Virus record (IMG/VR): IMGVR_UViG_3300042874_000041
Span: 1-43,299 of that record
Source of the DNA: a virus
DNA: 43,299 nucleotides
Strand: one strand, 5' to 3'
The translations under genes and the position numbers were made by a program. Positions 8,272 through 16,536 of this stretch are shown here, one piece after another (the stretch's first letter is position 1; each line of letters opens with the position of its first letter). Under the pieces are notes generated by a model. That model saw only the letters and a program-made list of their open reading frames with translations, did no database searches and was not told the origin of the DNA.

Positions 8272-9013
8272 GAAAGAACTCCGCAGTGAATTGCATATCC
8301 ACCTCGTTGTCGGCACCGCAGTGACGGCAAGTTGGATGGAAGGTGGTGTCCACGCCCGGCTCCAGCGCATCCATCTTCCGGCGCACGACCATGAGGTCCG
8401 AGACGGAGAGGCCCTTCACGAACAACTCCTTCTCCTTGGCGTCGCGGGTTTCGGTGCCGATGGTGAGGATCTGCCGGGCGATCCGCATGGTGCTGGAGGG
8501 GTCTGCGCCGTCATTGGAGGCCATCTTGACGCGCTTGGCGATCTTGGCGACGGCTTCCTCGTCGTAGCCGCGCAGGAAGCGCAGGCCCAACTTCACACCG
8601 GCATCCGGGAGATCGACCTCCACCGGCTCCGCGAGGTCATCCCCTGCCATCTTGTCCTCGAACTCCTCCTGCATGTTCCCTTTGACCTTATAGCTGATCT
8701 GGCCACAGAAGGTGCAGCGGAAATCGTACAGCAGGACGGGGGTGCCAACCGAGAAGACCCGCTGGGCGAGCAGGATCGCAAAGCGATCCACGATCAGCAG
8801 CTTCTCAGCCGGAAAGGCGTTGGGGAGGATGGTGCAGGTATCCACGATCCTGCGGATGCGGCCCATGACATCCTCGCCCTGGGCTTCCAGGAACGAAAGC
8901 TCGGCCACAGTCCATTTGCGGATCTGGACCACACCCCCCGGAATCTCCGGAAGGTCGCCTCCGTAGAGGACGCCGCGAGACGGGAGGGTGATGGAGAAGG
9001 ACGGGGGTGGCAT
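8255..9013 (-). CDS. T4 gp26-like baseplate hub / tail assembly chaperone, 252 aa
   Basis: The N-terminus has the PSRGVLYGG stretch and the C-terminus a CRHCGADNEVDM...FFRP ending that I associate with the T4 gp26/gp51-type baseplate family. Four cysteines (C100, C103, C229, C232) form two CxxC pairs and probably bind one zinc. The middle (residues ~145-215) is helical. The start has GGAGG four bases upstream of ATG. It follows the tube gene, the usual place of a tail assembly chaperone, and its 3' end overlaps a second frame in +1. It probably acts in the cytoplasm during tail or baseplate assembly rather than remaining in quantity in the virion. Whether it acts as a lambda G-type chaperone or a gp26-type hub factor cannot be settled here. 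Confidence 0.65.
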   Translation of the reverse strand: MPPPSFSITLPSRGVLYGGDLPEIPGGVVQIRKWTVAELSFLEAQGEDVMGRIRRIVDTCTILPNAFPAEKLLIVDRFAILLAQRVFSVGTPVLLYDFRCTFCGQISYKVKGNMQEEFEDKMAGDDLAEPVEVDLPDAGVKLGLRFLRGYDEEAVAKIAKRVKMASNDGADPSSTMRIARQILTIGTETRDAKEKELFVKGLSVSDLMVVRRKMDALEPGVDTTFHPTCRHCGADNEVDMQFTAEFFRPTAV

Positions 9014-9042
9014 GATGCCTCCAGGATGCAGGAGGGGTGGAT

Positions 9043-9055
9043 TGACACAGCGTCA
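9043..9055. promoter_or_regulatory. Strong palindrome copy TGACACAGCGTCA (intergenic)
   Basis: Lies in the 67-base gap between the tail tube gene stop and the chaperone start, about 30 bases upstream of the chaperone ATG. Flanked by AT on the plus side. No promoter-like -10 box follows on either strand. Confidence 0.55.
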
Positions 9056-9080
9056 GAGCGATGCCCTGACAAGGAGAGGA

Positions 9081-9635
9081 TCAACCGGCGCTGACGCTGA
9101 CGCTGACGCTCAGTTGGGTGCCGATGCCGCCGACAACGTACTTGTCGTAGGTCATGTTCATGGTGATCGACACGACATCGTCGCCGTTCATGTCGGCTTC
9201 ACCAAGGTCGAGGCCAGCGGGCCAGCAGCCGAGCAGGACGAGTTCCCGGTCTAGGGTGCCGTTGGGGGCGTAGAGCTTGACGGTACAGGTCTTCTTGTAC
9301 TGCGACGCCAGCCCGATCTGGCCGGTGACGGGGTCATAGACCAGCCGACGCCAGTTCTGAAGGACGCGGCTGACGGGCACATCGACGTAGTCCTTCACGA
9401 CCACGCTGATGTCGTCGAACACCGGGCGACCGGCGAACTTGCGCGTCTCATTCAGGTACCCCACTTCGATGGGGTTGTTGTTCACCTTCGGCAGGGCGAA
9501 GTTGGACAGCGCCAGGGTGATGTCATCAGCCCCGGCCAGCCCGATGATGCTCAGGAGCGCGTTGCTCGAACGCTGGATCTCGTGATTACCAGCGGCAGCG
9601 CCGATGTGGTTGGCACCCATGTAGTCGAGCGGCAT
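9081..9635 (-). CDS. Tail tube protein (T4 gp19-like), 184 aa
   Basis: Tube proteins form the inner channel through which DNA passes. The protein has the gp19-like opening (GNHEIQRSSNALLSIIGL), a central FALPKVNNNPIEVGYLNETRKFAG segment read here in short pieces, a VLQNWRRLVYDPVTGQIG stretch, and a closing GDDVVSITMNMTYDKYVV strand pair. The length matches the family (~160-190 aa). It lies 29 bases after the sheath gene, the standard sheath-tube order in contractile tails. The C-terminus SVSVSVSAG is encoded by repeats of gctgac (plus strand), an unusual low-complexity tail. Confidence 0.88.
   Translation of the reverse strand: MPLDYMGANHIGAAAGNHEIQRSSNALLSIIGLAGADDITLALSNFALPKVNNNPIEVGYLNETRKFAGRPVFDDISVVVKDYVDVPVSRVLQNWRRLVYDPVTGQIGLASQYKKTCTVKLYAPNGTLDRELVLLGCWPAGLDLGEADMNGDDVVSITMNMTYDKYVVGGIGTQLSVSVSVSAG
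9090..9110. repeat. Tandem hexamer gctgac, 3.5 copies, at the 3' end of the tube gene
   Basis: Direct repeats of a 6-base unit encode the Ser-Val repeats at the tube C-terminus. Slippage would change length by whole codon pairs without breaking the frame. Confidence 0.7.
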
Positions 9636-9664
9636 GTGGTATTCCTCGGAAGGTCAGCGGGTGA

Positions 9665-11959
9665 TTAGAAGTTGGACGTGAACTCGGCACCACTGGCGAA
9701 CAGAGCGAAGTCGGCTTCGACCACCTCGGCGGCACCAAAGGGCTTGAGCAGGATCTTGCCGTTCATGCGGCGCTGGTTCCGGAGCGCGGACGGGTTGGTG
9801 GTTGCGTCGCAGACCACACGGAACTCCTCCAGGCCACGGCTGTCCTTGATGTGCTGGAGGATCGGGTTGACCAGCAACTCGAACTTCCTCCAGGTGTAGG
9901 GGTCGTTCGGCTCGAACACCAGGGCACGCACCGAGTTGGCGACCAGCTTCTCCGCGTACACCAGCAGGCGGCGAACGTGGATGTCGGCCAGAGCCGACTC
10001 CTTGCGCTGGAGCGTGCGGTTGCCGTATAGGGTGATGCCGCTGATGAACTCGACGATGGGGTTGACGCGATTCGAGCCGCCAACCAGCGTCTCACGCTCG
10101 GCAGCATCTGGGCTGTACTCCACCTTGTCGGTGTCGAGCACACCACGGTTGTGGCCGCCGATGGGGAACCAGGGACCGGCCACGTCGTCGGTGTACGCGC
10201 ACGCCTGCGCGATGAAGCCCGAGGGCGGCAGCCACACGTCACGCTTGTTGTAGGCGTCGTACCGGCGCTGCCACGACCACCACAGGGTCGCATAGCTGGA
10301 ATCGAGGGGCTGGGTCGGAGCGTTGGCCACATAGCCAGCAAGGCCGTTGTGCCACTCGATGGCCTGCGCCCGGCTCAGGCCGAACGGGGTATCGACGAGG
10401 TACAGGAAGTCACCACGCAGCACGGTCATGTCCAGGACCGCCTGGAGGACATCCTTGTGGGTGACGCCGGGGAGGGCGAGCAGGTTGTAGTCGGTCTTCT
10501 CAGGGTTCGACAGCGCCTTGAGGCCGGTGGCGGTCTGGCCCGTGACCACGCCGATGTAATCGGCGGGCAGGAGGCCGGTGATGCCATCCTGGCCAGGATT
10601 GCCCGGAGCGACACCAATGGGGTAGGTGCCAGCGGTGGGCGAGCCAGCCGTGACCAGCACGTCGGCAGTCAGGTACTCGGACGGGTTGGTTTCGCCCAGG
10701 ATACCATCACGCAGCACCACTTCGATGTAGCGGGCGCTGGTCGAGTCCAGCGACAGGTTGTTGAAGCGTTCCACAACCGCCACGTTGCCAGCGTCATCGA
10801 CAGGGGCCTGGATGAGCAGGTCGAAGCTGTTGACCGGGGCGTTGATGACCGTGGTGGCCTGGATGATCGCCTTGAGGCTGTTGCCCCAGGTGCCGGGGGA
10901 GGTGGCGTACAGCCCCATCACGGTCACGGCGGAGCCAGGGACGAGATCCACACCACCGGAGAGGCCGACGACACCGATGTTGGCACCGACCTTGGCGATG
11001 GTGGCATTGCCAGCAAGGCCGCCGAGATCGCGGGTGAAGTTGATCTGCGGGATGGTGATCGTGCCATCAACCGCAGTGATGCCGAGCGTGGCGTTCCAGG
11101 CGTTCACCGCCGAAATGAGGTTCTGGAGGGTAGCCGCAGCGGTCACGCCGATGAGCACACCAACCGCACCAGGGGTCACGGTGGCGTTGTTGTCGAACTC
11201 GAAGGTCTTCTCGACCACCGAAGTCACGGCAGAGACGCTGAACGCTGCCGCGTTGATCTTGGTGATGAGGGTGGTGAGCGTGGCGTACGCATCCGCACCG
11301 ATGACTACCTGCCGCAGGGTCGGGGTTTCGACCACGGAGGCGTCGCTGTCGAACTCGAAGGTGACGGGGGTGGAGCCATCGCTGATGATGATCTGGTCGC
11401 CATCGGCTGGCTGGGCACTGCCGATGAAGTTGAGCGTGCCCTGGGCCGGGGTGCTGACGGTGCCGCCAGCCATGCCGGTGAAGCCGATGCGCGTAGCCAC
11501 GCCCGCGCCTGCGAGGACGATGACCACGTTGCCGACTGCGCCGTTGTTGTCGTTGTTCAGGGCGAGGGTCGGGACGTTCTTGCGGAGGGTGATGCTGTCG
11601 GCATCGGAGGGGTTGGTCGAGGCGGTGAAGGAGGCATTGCCGGTCGCCTTGACCGCAGGCACGCCACCGTCCACGCCAGAGATCGGGCGATCCGCCGTGG
11701 CCGCACCATTGGCGACGCGGGTGAAGATGGCGCTGTTGCCGCGCTTGAAGAAGTCCACCAACGCATGGAGCGCGTAGTCGTTCAGGAGCGGCTTGCCGAA
11801 GCGCCGCACCATGTCCGCTTCCGAGGTCAGTTCGATGGGGTCATTGAGCGGCCCCTTGCTGGCACCGCCAATGACCGCGAGCCGGGCGAGGCCCTGGGCC
11901 TGCGCGAACTCGGTAAAGTCGAACTCACGAATACGAACACCAGCGGCGACGAAAGGCAT
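9665..11959 (-). CDS. Tail sheath protein with inserted beta modules, 764 aa
   Basis: The sheath contracts to drive the tube through the envelope. The N-terminus (GVRIREFDFTEF) and the segment GASKGPLNDPIELTSEADMV, followed by FGKPLLN and a single-domain Rossmann-like part, are typical. The conserved C-terminal core has NRVNPIVEFISGITLYGNRT, then DIHVRRLLVYAEKLVANSVR and FEPND, the polymerising part of sheath proteins. Residues ~104-340 are an insertion of tandem beta modules (FEFDSDASVVET, TLRQVVIG, GNATIAKVGANI) shared with the 595-aa protein. Insertions in sheath proteins are usually surface exposed. It is followed directly by the tube gene. ATG start, 39 bases after the upstream 62-aa gene. 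Confidence 0.92.
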   Translation of the reverse strand: MPFVAAGVRIREFDFTEFAQAQGLARLAVIGGASKGPLNDPIELTSEADMVRRFGKPLLNDYALHALVDFFKRGNSAIFTRVANGAATADRPISGVDGGVPAVKATGNASFTASTNPSDADSITLRKNVPTLALNNDNNGAVGNVVIVLAGAGVATRIGFTGMAGGTVSTPAQGTLNFIGSAQPADGDQIIISDGSTPVTFEFDSDASVVETPTLRQVVIGADAYATLTTLITKINAAAFSVSAVTSVVEKTFEFDNNATVTPGAVGVLIGVTAAATLQNLISAVNAWNATLGITAVDGTITIPQINFTRDLGGLAGNATIAKVGANIGVVGLSGGVDLVPGSAVTVMGLYATSPGTWGNSLKAIIQATTVINAPVNSFDLLIQAPVDDAGNVAVVERFNNLSLDSTSARYIEVVLRDGILGETNPSEYLTADVLVTAGSPTAGTYPIGVAPGNPGQDGITGLLPADYIGVVTGQTATGLKALSNPEKTDYNLLALPGVTHKDVLQAVLDMTVLRGDFLYLVDTPFGLSRAQAIEWHNGLAGYVANAPTQPLDSSYATLWWSWQRRYDAYNKRDVWLPPSGFIAQACAYTDDVAGPWFPIGGHNRGVLDTDKVEYSPDAAERETLVGGSNRVNPIVEFISGITLYGNRTLQRKESALADIHVRRLLVYAEKLVANSVRALVFEPNDPYTWRKFELLVNPILQHIKDSRGLEEFRVVCDATTNPSALRNQRRMNGKILLKPFGAAEVVEADFALFASGAEFTSNF
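10940..11650 (-). repeat. Beta-module insertion in the sheath gene
   Basis: Encodes residues ~104-340 of the sheath. It contains about three degenerate units: one ending GNVVIVLAGAG...GMAGG, one with ISDGSTPVTFEFDSDASV, and one with KTFEFDNNATVTPGAV ending GNATIAKVGANI...GLSGG. The sheath core reads through on both sides, so this looks like a domain insertion. Confidence 0.7.
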
Positions 11960-11998
11960 CTTGGACTCCGGAGAGGCAGGGGTGGTTGGACCGCGTGA

Positions 11999-12187
11999 TT
12001 ACGCGGGGCGGAGGCGCAAGTGCCCAGCGGCGACCATCGAGCGCGTGTGCTGGGTGAGCTTCGATTCATTCACAGGGTCGCTGACCCCATTCGGTTGAAG
12101 CTGGATGTCCACAGCCTTTCCATCCCCTCCCGTCACGGACACGCGGACAGATTGAGCGAGCTTGTTGGCGATGCGGACGTTCGACAT
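11999..12187 (-). CDS. Small conserved-looking protein before the sheath gene, 62 aa
   Basis: MSNVRIANKLAQSVRVSVTG begins the product; it is basic and beta-rich and has no cysteine or membrane segment. ATG at 12187 has GAGG about 8 bases upstream and lies 3 bases after the stop of the 515-aa gene. I recognise no family. Position suggests a minor tail or sheath-terminus component, or an assembly factor for the sheath, by inference only. Confidence 0.55.
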   Translation of the reverse strand: MSNVRIANKLAQSVRVSVTGGDGKAVDIQLQPNGVSDPVNESKLTQHTRSMVAAGHLRLRPA

Positions 12188-12190
12188 GGA

Positions 12191-13738
12191 TCAGACCTCG
12201 TTCGGATGGTAGTGCCCACCGTACTGGTGCAACGCCACGCTGGCAAGGGCCACCAGTGCGGAGACTCGGAGGGCCAGCGAGTCAATCTTGGGCTGGATGA
12301 GATACGCGAAACCGACGTTCACAGTGGAGTCGATTGACACAACGTCACTGACATCGGGAACGAGAATGTCATTCTGGATGGTGAGGGAGGTAGGGCCGGG
12401 GGTGGAGTTGATCGTGACCCTAACTAGCAGGGGGGCGGAGGGAAGCCCCGACCAACGATACTCCACGTCAGGGCCTACGACCGCTTGCTCGGTGAAGGAC
12501 ATCAACGGCTGCGTATAAATGTGCCGCACGTCCACGCCGCCAATATACACCGTGGCCAGCGTGCCGAGCCCGGTGAGCGCCACTGACGCCAGGGGGCTCT
12601 CAACCACGGCGAAGAACGATACCTCCCGCCACTCCGCAGACGGGGGTAGTGTGCGCTCATTGGCGAGGGTCAGCACATCGGTCGTGGGATTCCGCTGCAA
12701 CACCTCCAGCGACACCGGGGCGTCGCTGATGTATGAGAACGACACCTGCACGATGGCTTGCCCTTGCCCATCAAGCGGCACCGGACGCTCCAGAAGCTCG
12801 ACCGAATCGACCGGATCTTTCAACGTCAGCAGAAGGCCATCTGGCTTGCAGGCAGGACCAACAGGGCTCGGAGCAACCGTGGCAGCGCCGGTCTTCGGCC
12901 AATGCAGAGGCCAGTATTCTTCAGGGAGGATCGTCGCAAAGAGATTGGCGGATTGCTGGAAGCCCCCCACCAAGAGGCCCAGCGGCACCCCCGGCATGGG
13001 CTTGCAGGCAGGAGCCGGGTAGCACACCGTCCCTTGGATCGCCAGCAGCGGGTGCCCCTCGTCAGCAGGCGTCGGCAGCGGCTTGAACATGAACATCATC
13101 CGCAAGGACAACTGCACCTCAAAGCGAATGAGCCGCTGCTCCTCGCCTTCGAGATCCGACAGATCCGCAGAGCCCAGGAACTTGAGGGACTGCGGGATCA
13201 CACCCCAAGGCTCGTCATGGTGAACTGGAATGAACAACTCAGAGGGAGCGGCACCGATCCGACCAAGCTGCGCGTACAGCCACTCGCGCATGTGCGCCTC
13301 AGTGTACCGCTTCTGGCTCCAGAACGTGATCGAATAATCGACACGGTAACTGCCGGGCCACGGGTGCTGCACCCACTTTTGCGTCACTGGGTCGATGAAG
13401 CGCGTGCGATAGACTTTCGGAGGCCCTGCCTGCTCGTAGTCGATGGCGGGCTCGCCACGCACGATGGTGCAGAGGGGGAGCGGAAGAACGTCCCAATTCT
13501 CCTCCGCCTTCTCCTTCATTTCCTCGGCAGTCGCACCACTGATCCACCCACGCGACACTAGCAGATCCGGAATGTACGCGAATGGCCGGGACGGTGTGGC
13601 CATGACCGACAGGACCGGCACGCCGTTGCGCGGAGTGCCAGCGATGTTGTCGTAATTGACGGTCAGCGTCTCCAACCAATTCAGAATGGCGAGATCGTGC
13701 TTCCGCAGCGTATCTTCAAACGAGAACGCGACGCTCAT
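12191..13738 (-). CDS. Probable tail completion protein with C-terminal beta-sandwich, 515 aa
   Basis: The first ~240 residues form one mixed domain (YRVDYSITFWSQKRYTEAHM, then FEVQLSLRMMFMF) that looks like a tail-terminator or sheath-completion type protein. Its place between neck genes and the sheath supports this, but I cannot name the family firmly. Residues ~300-420 look like a jelly-roll of carbohydrate-binding type (GQAIVQVSFSYISDAPVSLE, WREVSFFAVVESPLASVALT, then VYIGGVDV). The last ~90 residues are beta/hydrophobic and contain a strong palindrome copy read as Asp-Val-Val-Ser. Its ATG overlaps the upstream stop by four bases (ATGA). Confidence 0.5.
   Translation of the reverse strand: MSVAFSFEDTLRKHDLAILNWLETLTVNYDNIAGTPRNGVPVLSVMATPSRPFAYIPDLLVSRGWISGATAEEMKEKAEENWDVLPLPLCTIVRGEPAIDYEQAGPPKVYRTRFIDPVTQKWVQHPWPGSYRVDYSITFWSQKRYTEAHMREWLYAQLGRIGAAPSELFIPVHHDEPWGVIPQSLKFLGSADLSDLEGEEQRLIRFEVQLSLRMMFMFKPLPTPADEGHPLLAIQGTVCYPAPACKPMPGVPLGLLVGGFQQSANLFATILPEEYWPLHWPKTGAATVAPSPVGPACKPDGLLLTLKDPVDSVELLERPVPLDGQGQAIVQVSFSYISDAPVSLEVLQRNPTTDVLTLANERTLPPSAEWREVSFFAVVESPLASVALTGLGTLATVYIGGVDVRHIYTQPLMSFTEQAVVGPDVEYRWSGLPSAPLLVRVTINSTPGPTSLTIQNDILVPDVSDVVSIDSTVNVGFAYLIQPKIDSLALRVSALVALASVALHQYGGHYHPNEV
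12335..12347. promoter_or_regulatory. Strong palindrome copy TGACACAACGTCA
   Basis: Inside the 3' part of the 515-aa gene, in the Asp-x-x-Ser phase; flanked by ATT on the plus side. Confidence 0.45.
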
Positions 13739-14169
13739 GGGCCACCATTCAGGACGTGTTTGACAACCTCGACATCATACCGCTTCGTAGCGAGGTATGA
13801 CATGAAGTCAGAGATCGCCAACACCGGATGCGAAACACCGGGGACGGTGGACAGCCCTGGGGCCTGTAGGTCTTTCACTCTGACCGCGAGGTACACGCGA
13901 GCCATGACGTGCGAGGGGGCAGCTTGCTCCACGCCGTCCGCATACTGCGTCAGGGCGTAAATGTCTTTGCCGCCCATGAGCACCAGCAGGCAATGATGCG
14001 CCGCATCGTGCTGCTCTTTCGAGAGGTTCCGCAACGTCAGGGCCTCGACATGCACGCGCTTCTCGAAATGCACGCCAAAGCCCAGATGCAGCATGCACTG
14101 GAATGTGCCGTCGAGATTCACGCGACGAACACGGCCAGTCAGCCAGCGCGGAGGCAAGTCGATCTTCAT
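13735..14169 (-). CDS. Neck-region protein with possible degenerate SNase-like fold, 144 aa
   Basis: The N-terminal half (RVRRVNLDGTFQCMLHLGFG, then KRVHVEALTLRN) lines up by eye with the staphylococcal-nuclease-like gene at 38870-39304 (IRVLDGDTLEGYADLGF, then RKVSVRVNGVNAPE). The acidic DGDT site is reduced to LDGTF and no APE motif is present, so nuclease activity is unlikely. It overlaps both neighbours by four bases (ATGA at each end). A structural role in the neck or tail completion is inferred from position. The fold match is weak and could be coincidence. Confidence 0.5.
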   Translation of the reverse strand: MKIDLPPRWLTGRVRRVNLDGTFQCMLHLGFGVHFEKRVHVEALTLRNLSKEQHDAAHHCLLVLMGGKDIYALTQYADGVEQAAPSHVMARVYLAVRVKDLQAPGLSTVPGVSHPVLAISDFMSYLATKRYDVEVVKHVLNGGP

Positions 14170-14750
14170 CCGCCACGCCGCCTTTGCTCGCAGTTCATCA
14201 CCATGTACAGGGAGAGATCAGTGTTCTTCCAGTAGCCATTCGTGTTCTGTTCGATCACCGTGTACGAGTGAGCGTTCCAGTCGAACAGATCGCCATTCTT
14301 GACCGTGATCGCTGCGCGGTCGAGCAGCGACAACGGGATGAACAACGTGAGGTCGCGCACCTTGTCGAAACCATACTTCTTCAACTGCGTCTCTTTGTTG
14401 ATGCGCTGCACGCGAGCGTTGATCGGAACGGGAGTATGGTATAGCTCCACATCAGCCGCAGGAACCGTGCCCGCAGTAGCATGCGGCTGGGACCATTCGA
14501 CCGCAGCAGAGTCAACCGACTCACCCCACACCGGATCAAACTTGGTGGTTCCGGCTTTGCCCACCACCAGACGGTCCCCTGTGAGGGTGGGCGCGGAAGG
14601 CGTGACAGCTTTCTTCAGGCACGAATACTGAATCAGCGGGTAGAACCGGCGATACTGCTCCTCGATCAAACGAATCTGGGATTGCAGATCCTTGGCATTG
14701 ACGCGAGGGAACACCGTAGGGAGGGCGACAGGGTCAGGGAGGTAACTCAA
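14166..14750 (-). CDS. Neck/head-tail joining protein, unknown family, 194 aa
   Basis: I chose TTG at 14750 as the start (then SYLPDPVALPTVFPRVNAKD): GGAGG lies 5 bases upstream and the TTGA overlaps the stop of the previous gene. The first ATG at 14846 would overlap that gene by 100 bases. The product has a helical N-terminal part (LQSQIRLIEEQYRRFYPLIQ), then a beta-rich part ending WNAHSYTVIEQNTNGYWKNT, a pattern seen in small phage head-completion or tail-terminator proteins. The end is basic (CEQRRRGG). The function is inferred from gene order between an HK97 gp10-like gene and tail genes. Confidence 0.55.
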   Translation of the reverse strand: MSYLPDPVALPTVFPRVNAKDLQSQIRLIEEQYRRFYPLIQYSCLKKAVTPSAPTLTGDRLVVGKAGTTKFDPVWGESVDSAAVEWSQPHATAGTVPAADVELYHTPVPINARVQRINKETQLKKYGFDKVRDLTLFIPLSLLDRAAITVKNGDLFDWNAHSYTVIEQNTNGYWKNTDLSLYMVMNCEQRRRGG

Positions 14751-15277
14751 GCCTGCCTCCGTCGCGCAGTACGCATCACGGCCCGCTGGATCACGGACCC
14801 CAGCAGCGTAGCCCGCGCCTGCATGTCCTGCAAGTGGGGCCGCCAATGGGGCCGGGCAGGGATCTTCTTTGTGGCAGAGCCATACTCATGGATGCGAGCC
14901 AACTCGTCGAGCGTGATCGGAACGAAGCGGCCATCCTCGTCCTTCGCGTGCATCAGCGGGGAGAAGCCAACGCGATACGTCACCAGCCCGCCGATGCCTT
15001 CCTCTCGAAAGACCCCGATTGACGCAACGTAATGCCCCGTGGCGATCATGGTCCGCAGATCGAGCTTGTGCAGCAGCTTGCGCTGCAACGTGATCGGAGC
15101 GAGTGGGTGGTCCTTGAAAGACTGGAAGGCTTGGTCTTTGATCTCCTTCTTGAACAGCGTCGCCTCTCGCTTGGCGAACCGCTGCATTTCCACCTCAGCC
15201 ACCGCCACAGCCCCTTGTAGCGGAGCCGTGACCGTCTTGAACCGGGGGATGTGAGACTTCCGAGGCCGGGAGGCCAC
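14747..15277 (-). CDS. HK97 gp10-like tail completion/neck protein, 176 aa
   Basis: The segment ARIHEYGSATKKIPARPHWR matches the typical E-[FY]-G...[IP]-P-A-R-P signature of HK97 gp10-like and related minor tail/neck proteins. The N-terminal half is basic and helical and the middle beta-rich (GLVTYRVGFSPL), as in the family. Length is in the usual 120-190 range. GTG start at 15277, one base after the stop codon of the 256-aa gene. A near-match of the palindrome lies at about 15015, again read x-x-x-Ser. Confidence 0.7.
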   Translation of the reverse strand: MASRPRKSHIPRFKTVTAPLQGAVAVAEVEMQRFAKREATLFKKEIKDQAFQSFKDHPLAPITLQRKLLHKLDLRTMIATGHYVASIGVFREEGIGGLVTYRVGFSPLMHAKDEDGRFVPITLDELARIHEYGSATKKIPARPHWRPHLQDMQARATLLGSVIQRAVMRTARRRQA

Positions 15278-15280
15278 GAC

Positions 15281-16051
15281 TTAATCCACGACAGGAAGCA
15301 ACGGACGACGGCGCTTGAGCATGACCTCCTCCAAGCGCACTTGGTCCTCGCGGCCTTCCGCAATCAACTCATTGGAATCCGTGGGGTCACTGCCGCCATC
15401 GGGGTTGGTGATGCCCTGGAACTTCCCGCGCTTGCGACCAAGGATCTGCTTGGCCCGGCACAGCACATACTCCAGCACCCAATCCACGTCCTCATTCGGC
15501 ACAATCTGCAAACCCGTGCCGGGGTTCTCATCCGGAGAGATGTGCCACGCGTAGGTGTACGCCACATAGAACGTGCCGGACGAGGGGAGGTCGATGTACA
15601 GCGCGTACTCGCCTGCGGGATTGGTGAACTCCCACTGCCCGTACCACTCGGGTTCCGCCGACGCGATCTTCCGGTAATCCTCGCTTGCCGCAAGCATCTG
15701 CTCGACTGCCCCGTAGGTGGTCCCTGGTGCAGCAAGCATCGACTGTGCCGCGTTCTGCCCAATCACGGTGAAGGGGTCGATGGTCCCGGCATTCACCTGG
15801 GACGCATCCACGAACTCCACCTCCGTCACGCCTTCGAGCCCTGGATGTGCAATCACATACCGCTTCTGCGTGGCAGTGACCGGGATCGCCTTGCGCGACC
15901 GCATCGGCAGATTGTGGTTGTACTGGCGCAACGCGTCCCTGACGCACTTCTCGACATCCTTCTCGATCAACTCCACGTCAACGGTTGACCCGCCGAGCAT
16001 GGTGGTGACTTCATCGAGAATCTTGGCGCGAGTCAGGGACGTATTGGGCAC
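15281..16051 (-). CDS. Head-tail connector / neck protein, 256 aa
   Basis: The N-terminal helical part (TRAKILDEVTTMLGGSTVDV, then KCVRDALRQYNHNLP) and C-terminal helices (VPNEDVDWVLEYVLCRAKQI) flank a beta domain with WYGQWEFTNPAGEYALYIDL. This layout is common in connector or neck proteins of contractile phages that sit between capsid and tail genes. GTG start with GAGGTG 5 bases upstream. Neighbours are the low-complexity 156-aa gene and the gp10-like gene. Exact family not established. Confidence 0.55.
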   Translation of the reverse strand: MPNTSLTRAKILDEVTTMLGGSTVDVELIEKDVEKCVRDALRQYNHNLPMRSRKAIPVTATQKRYVIAHPGLEGVTEVEFVDASQVNAGTIDPFTVIGQNAAQSMLAAPGTTYGAVEQMLAASEDYRKIASAEPEWYGQWEFTNPAGEYALYIDLPSSGTFYVAYTYAWHISPDENPGTGLQIVPNEDVDWVLEYVLCRAKQILGRKRGKFQGITNPDGGSDPTDSNELIAEGREDQVRLEEVMLKRRRPLLPVVD

Positions 16052-16065
16052 AGTAGCACCTCAGT

Positions 16066-16536
16066 TCAGCGACGAACCGTGGGCTTGACCTTCACCGGAC
16101 CCTTGGGCGGCGGGGTGCCTGCGTTGGCGGGACCGGGAGGGCTGCCCGCATCACTGCCAGCACCATCCGACCCAGCATCCGCAGGAGCCCCACCTGCAGC
16201 AGCAGGAGCGCCACCAGCAGGAGCGCCAGTATCGCCACCAGCGTCCGAGGCGTTGCTGCCACCAGCCGGAGGAACCTCGCCAGCAGCCGATCCCGGAGCG
16301 ACAGCAGGCGTCGCCACGTCAGGTACAGAGGCCGCGCTCTCGGGAAACGGGGCGAGTGGACCTGCCGGGGCCACGAATTGGTTGTAGTGTTCGCCTTCGA
16401 CGACGAACACGAGGTTGGGGGTTTCTTTGTGATCGTCGCGGGAGGCGAACGGCATCACATAGAGCTTCTTTCGTTCCGGCGTGAGCACCCCGACAGGGGT
16501 GCTTTGCAGGTTGACGAAGCGGGGCGGTTTGGGCAT
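16066..16536 (-). CDS. Protein with Pro/Ala/Gly-rich tail, 156 aa
   Basis: The first ~60 residues look folded (MPKPPRFVNLQSTPVGVLTP; KKLYVMPFASRDDHKETPN). The remainder is low complexity with GAPAGGAPAAAGG-type repeats, serine, aspartate and a basic end (PPPKGPVKVKPTVRR). ATG with GGAGG four bases upstream. It is the first gene after the terminator downstream of the capsid gene. A flexible capsid- or neck-attached protein is plausible, but I recognise no family. Confidence 0.6.
   Translation of the reverse strand: MPKPPRFVNLQSTPVGVLTPERKKLYVMPFASRDDHKETPNLVFVVEGEHYNQFVAPAGPLAPFPESAASVPDVATPAVAPGSAAGEVPPAGGSNASDAGGDTGAPAGGAPAAAGGAPADAGSDGAGSDAGSPPGPANAGTPPPKGPVKVKPTVRR

Noticed and set aside
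10151-11998. A 615-codon open frame on the plus strand opposite the sheath gene
   Set aside because: It mirrors the codon pattern of the sheath gene on the other strand, is full of His/Asp/Gly/Arg typical of antisense frames in GC-rich DNA, and has no ribosome binding site or domain.
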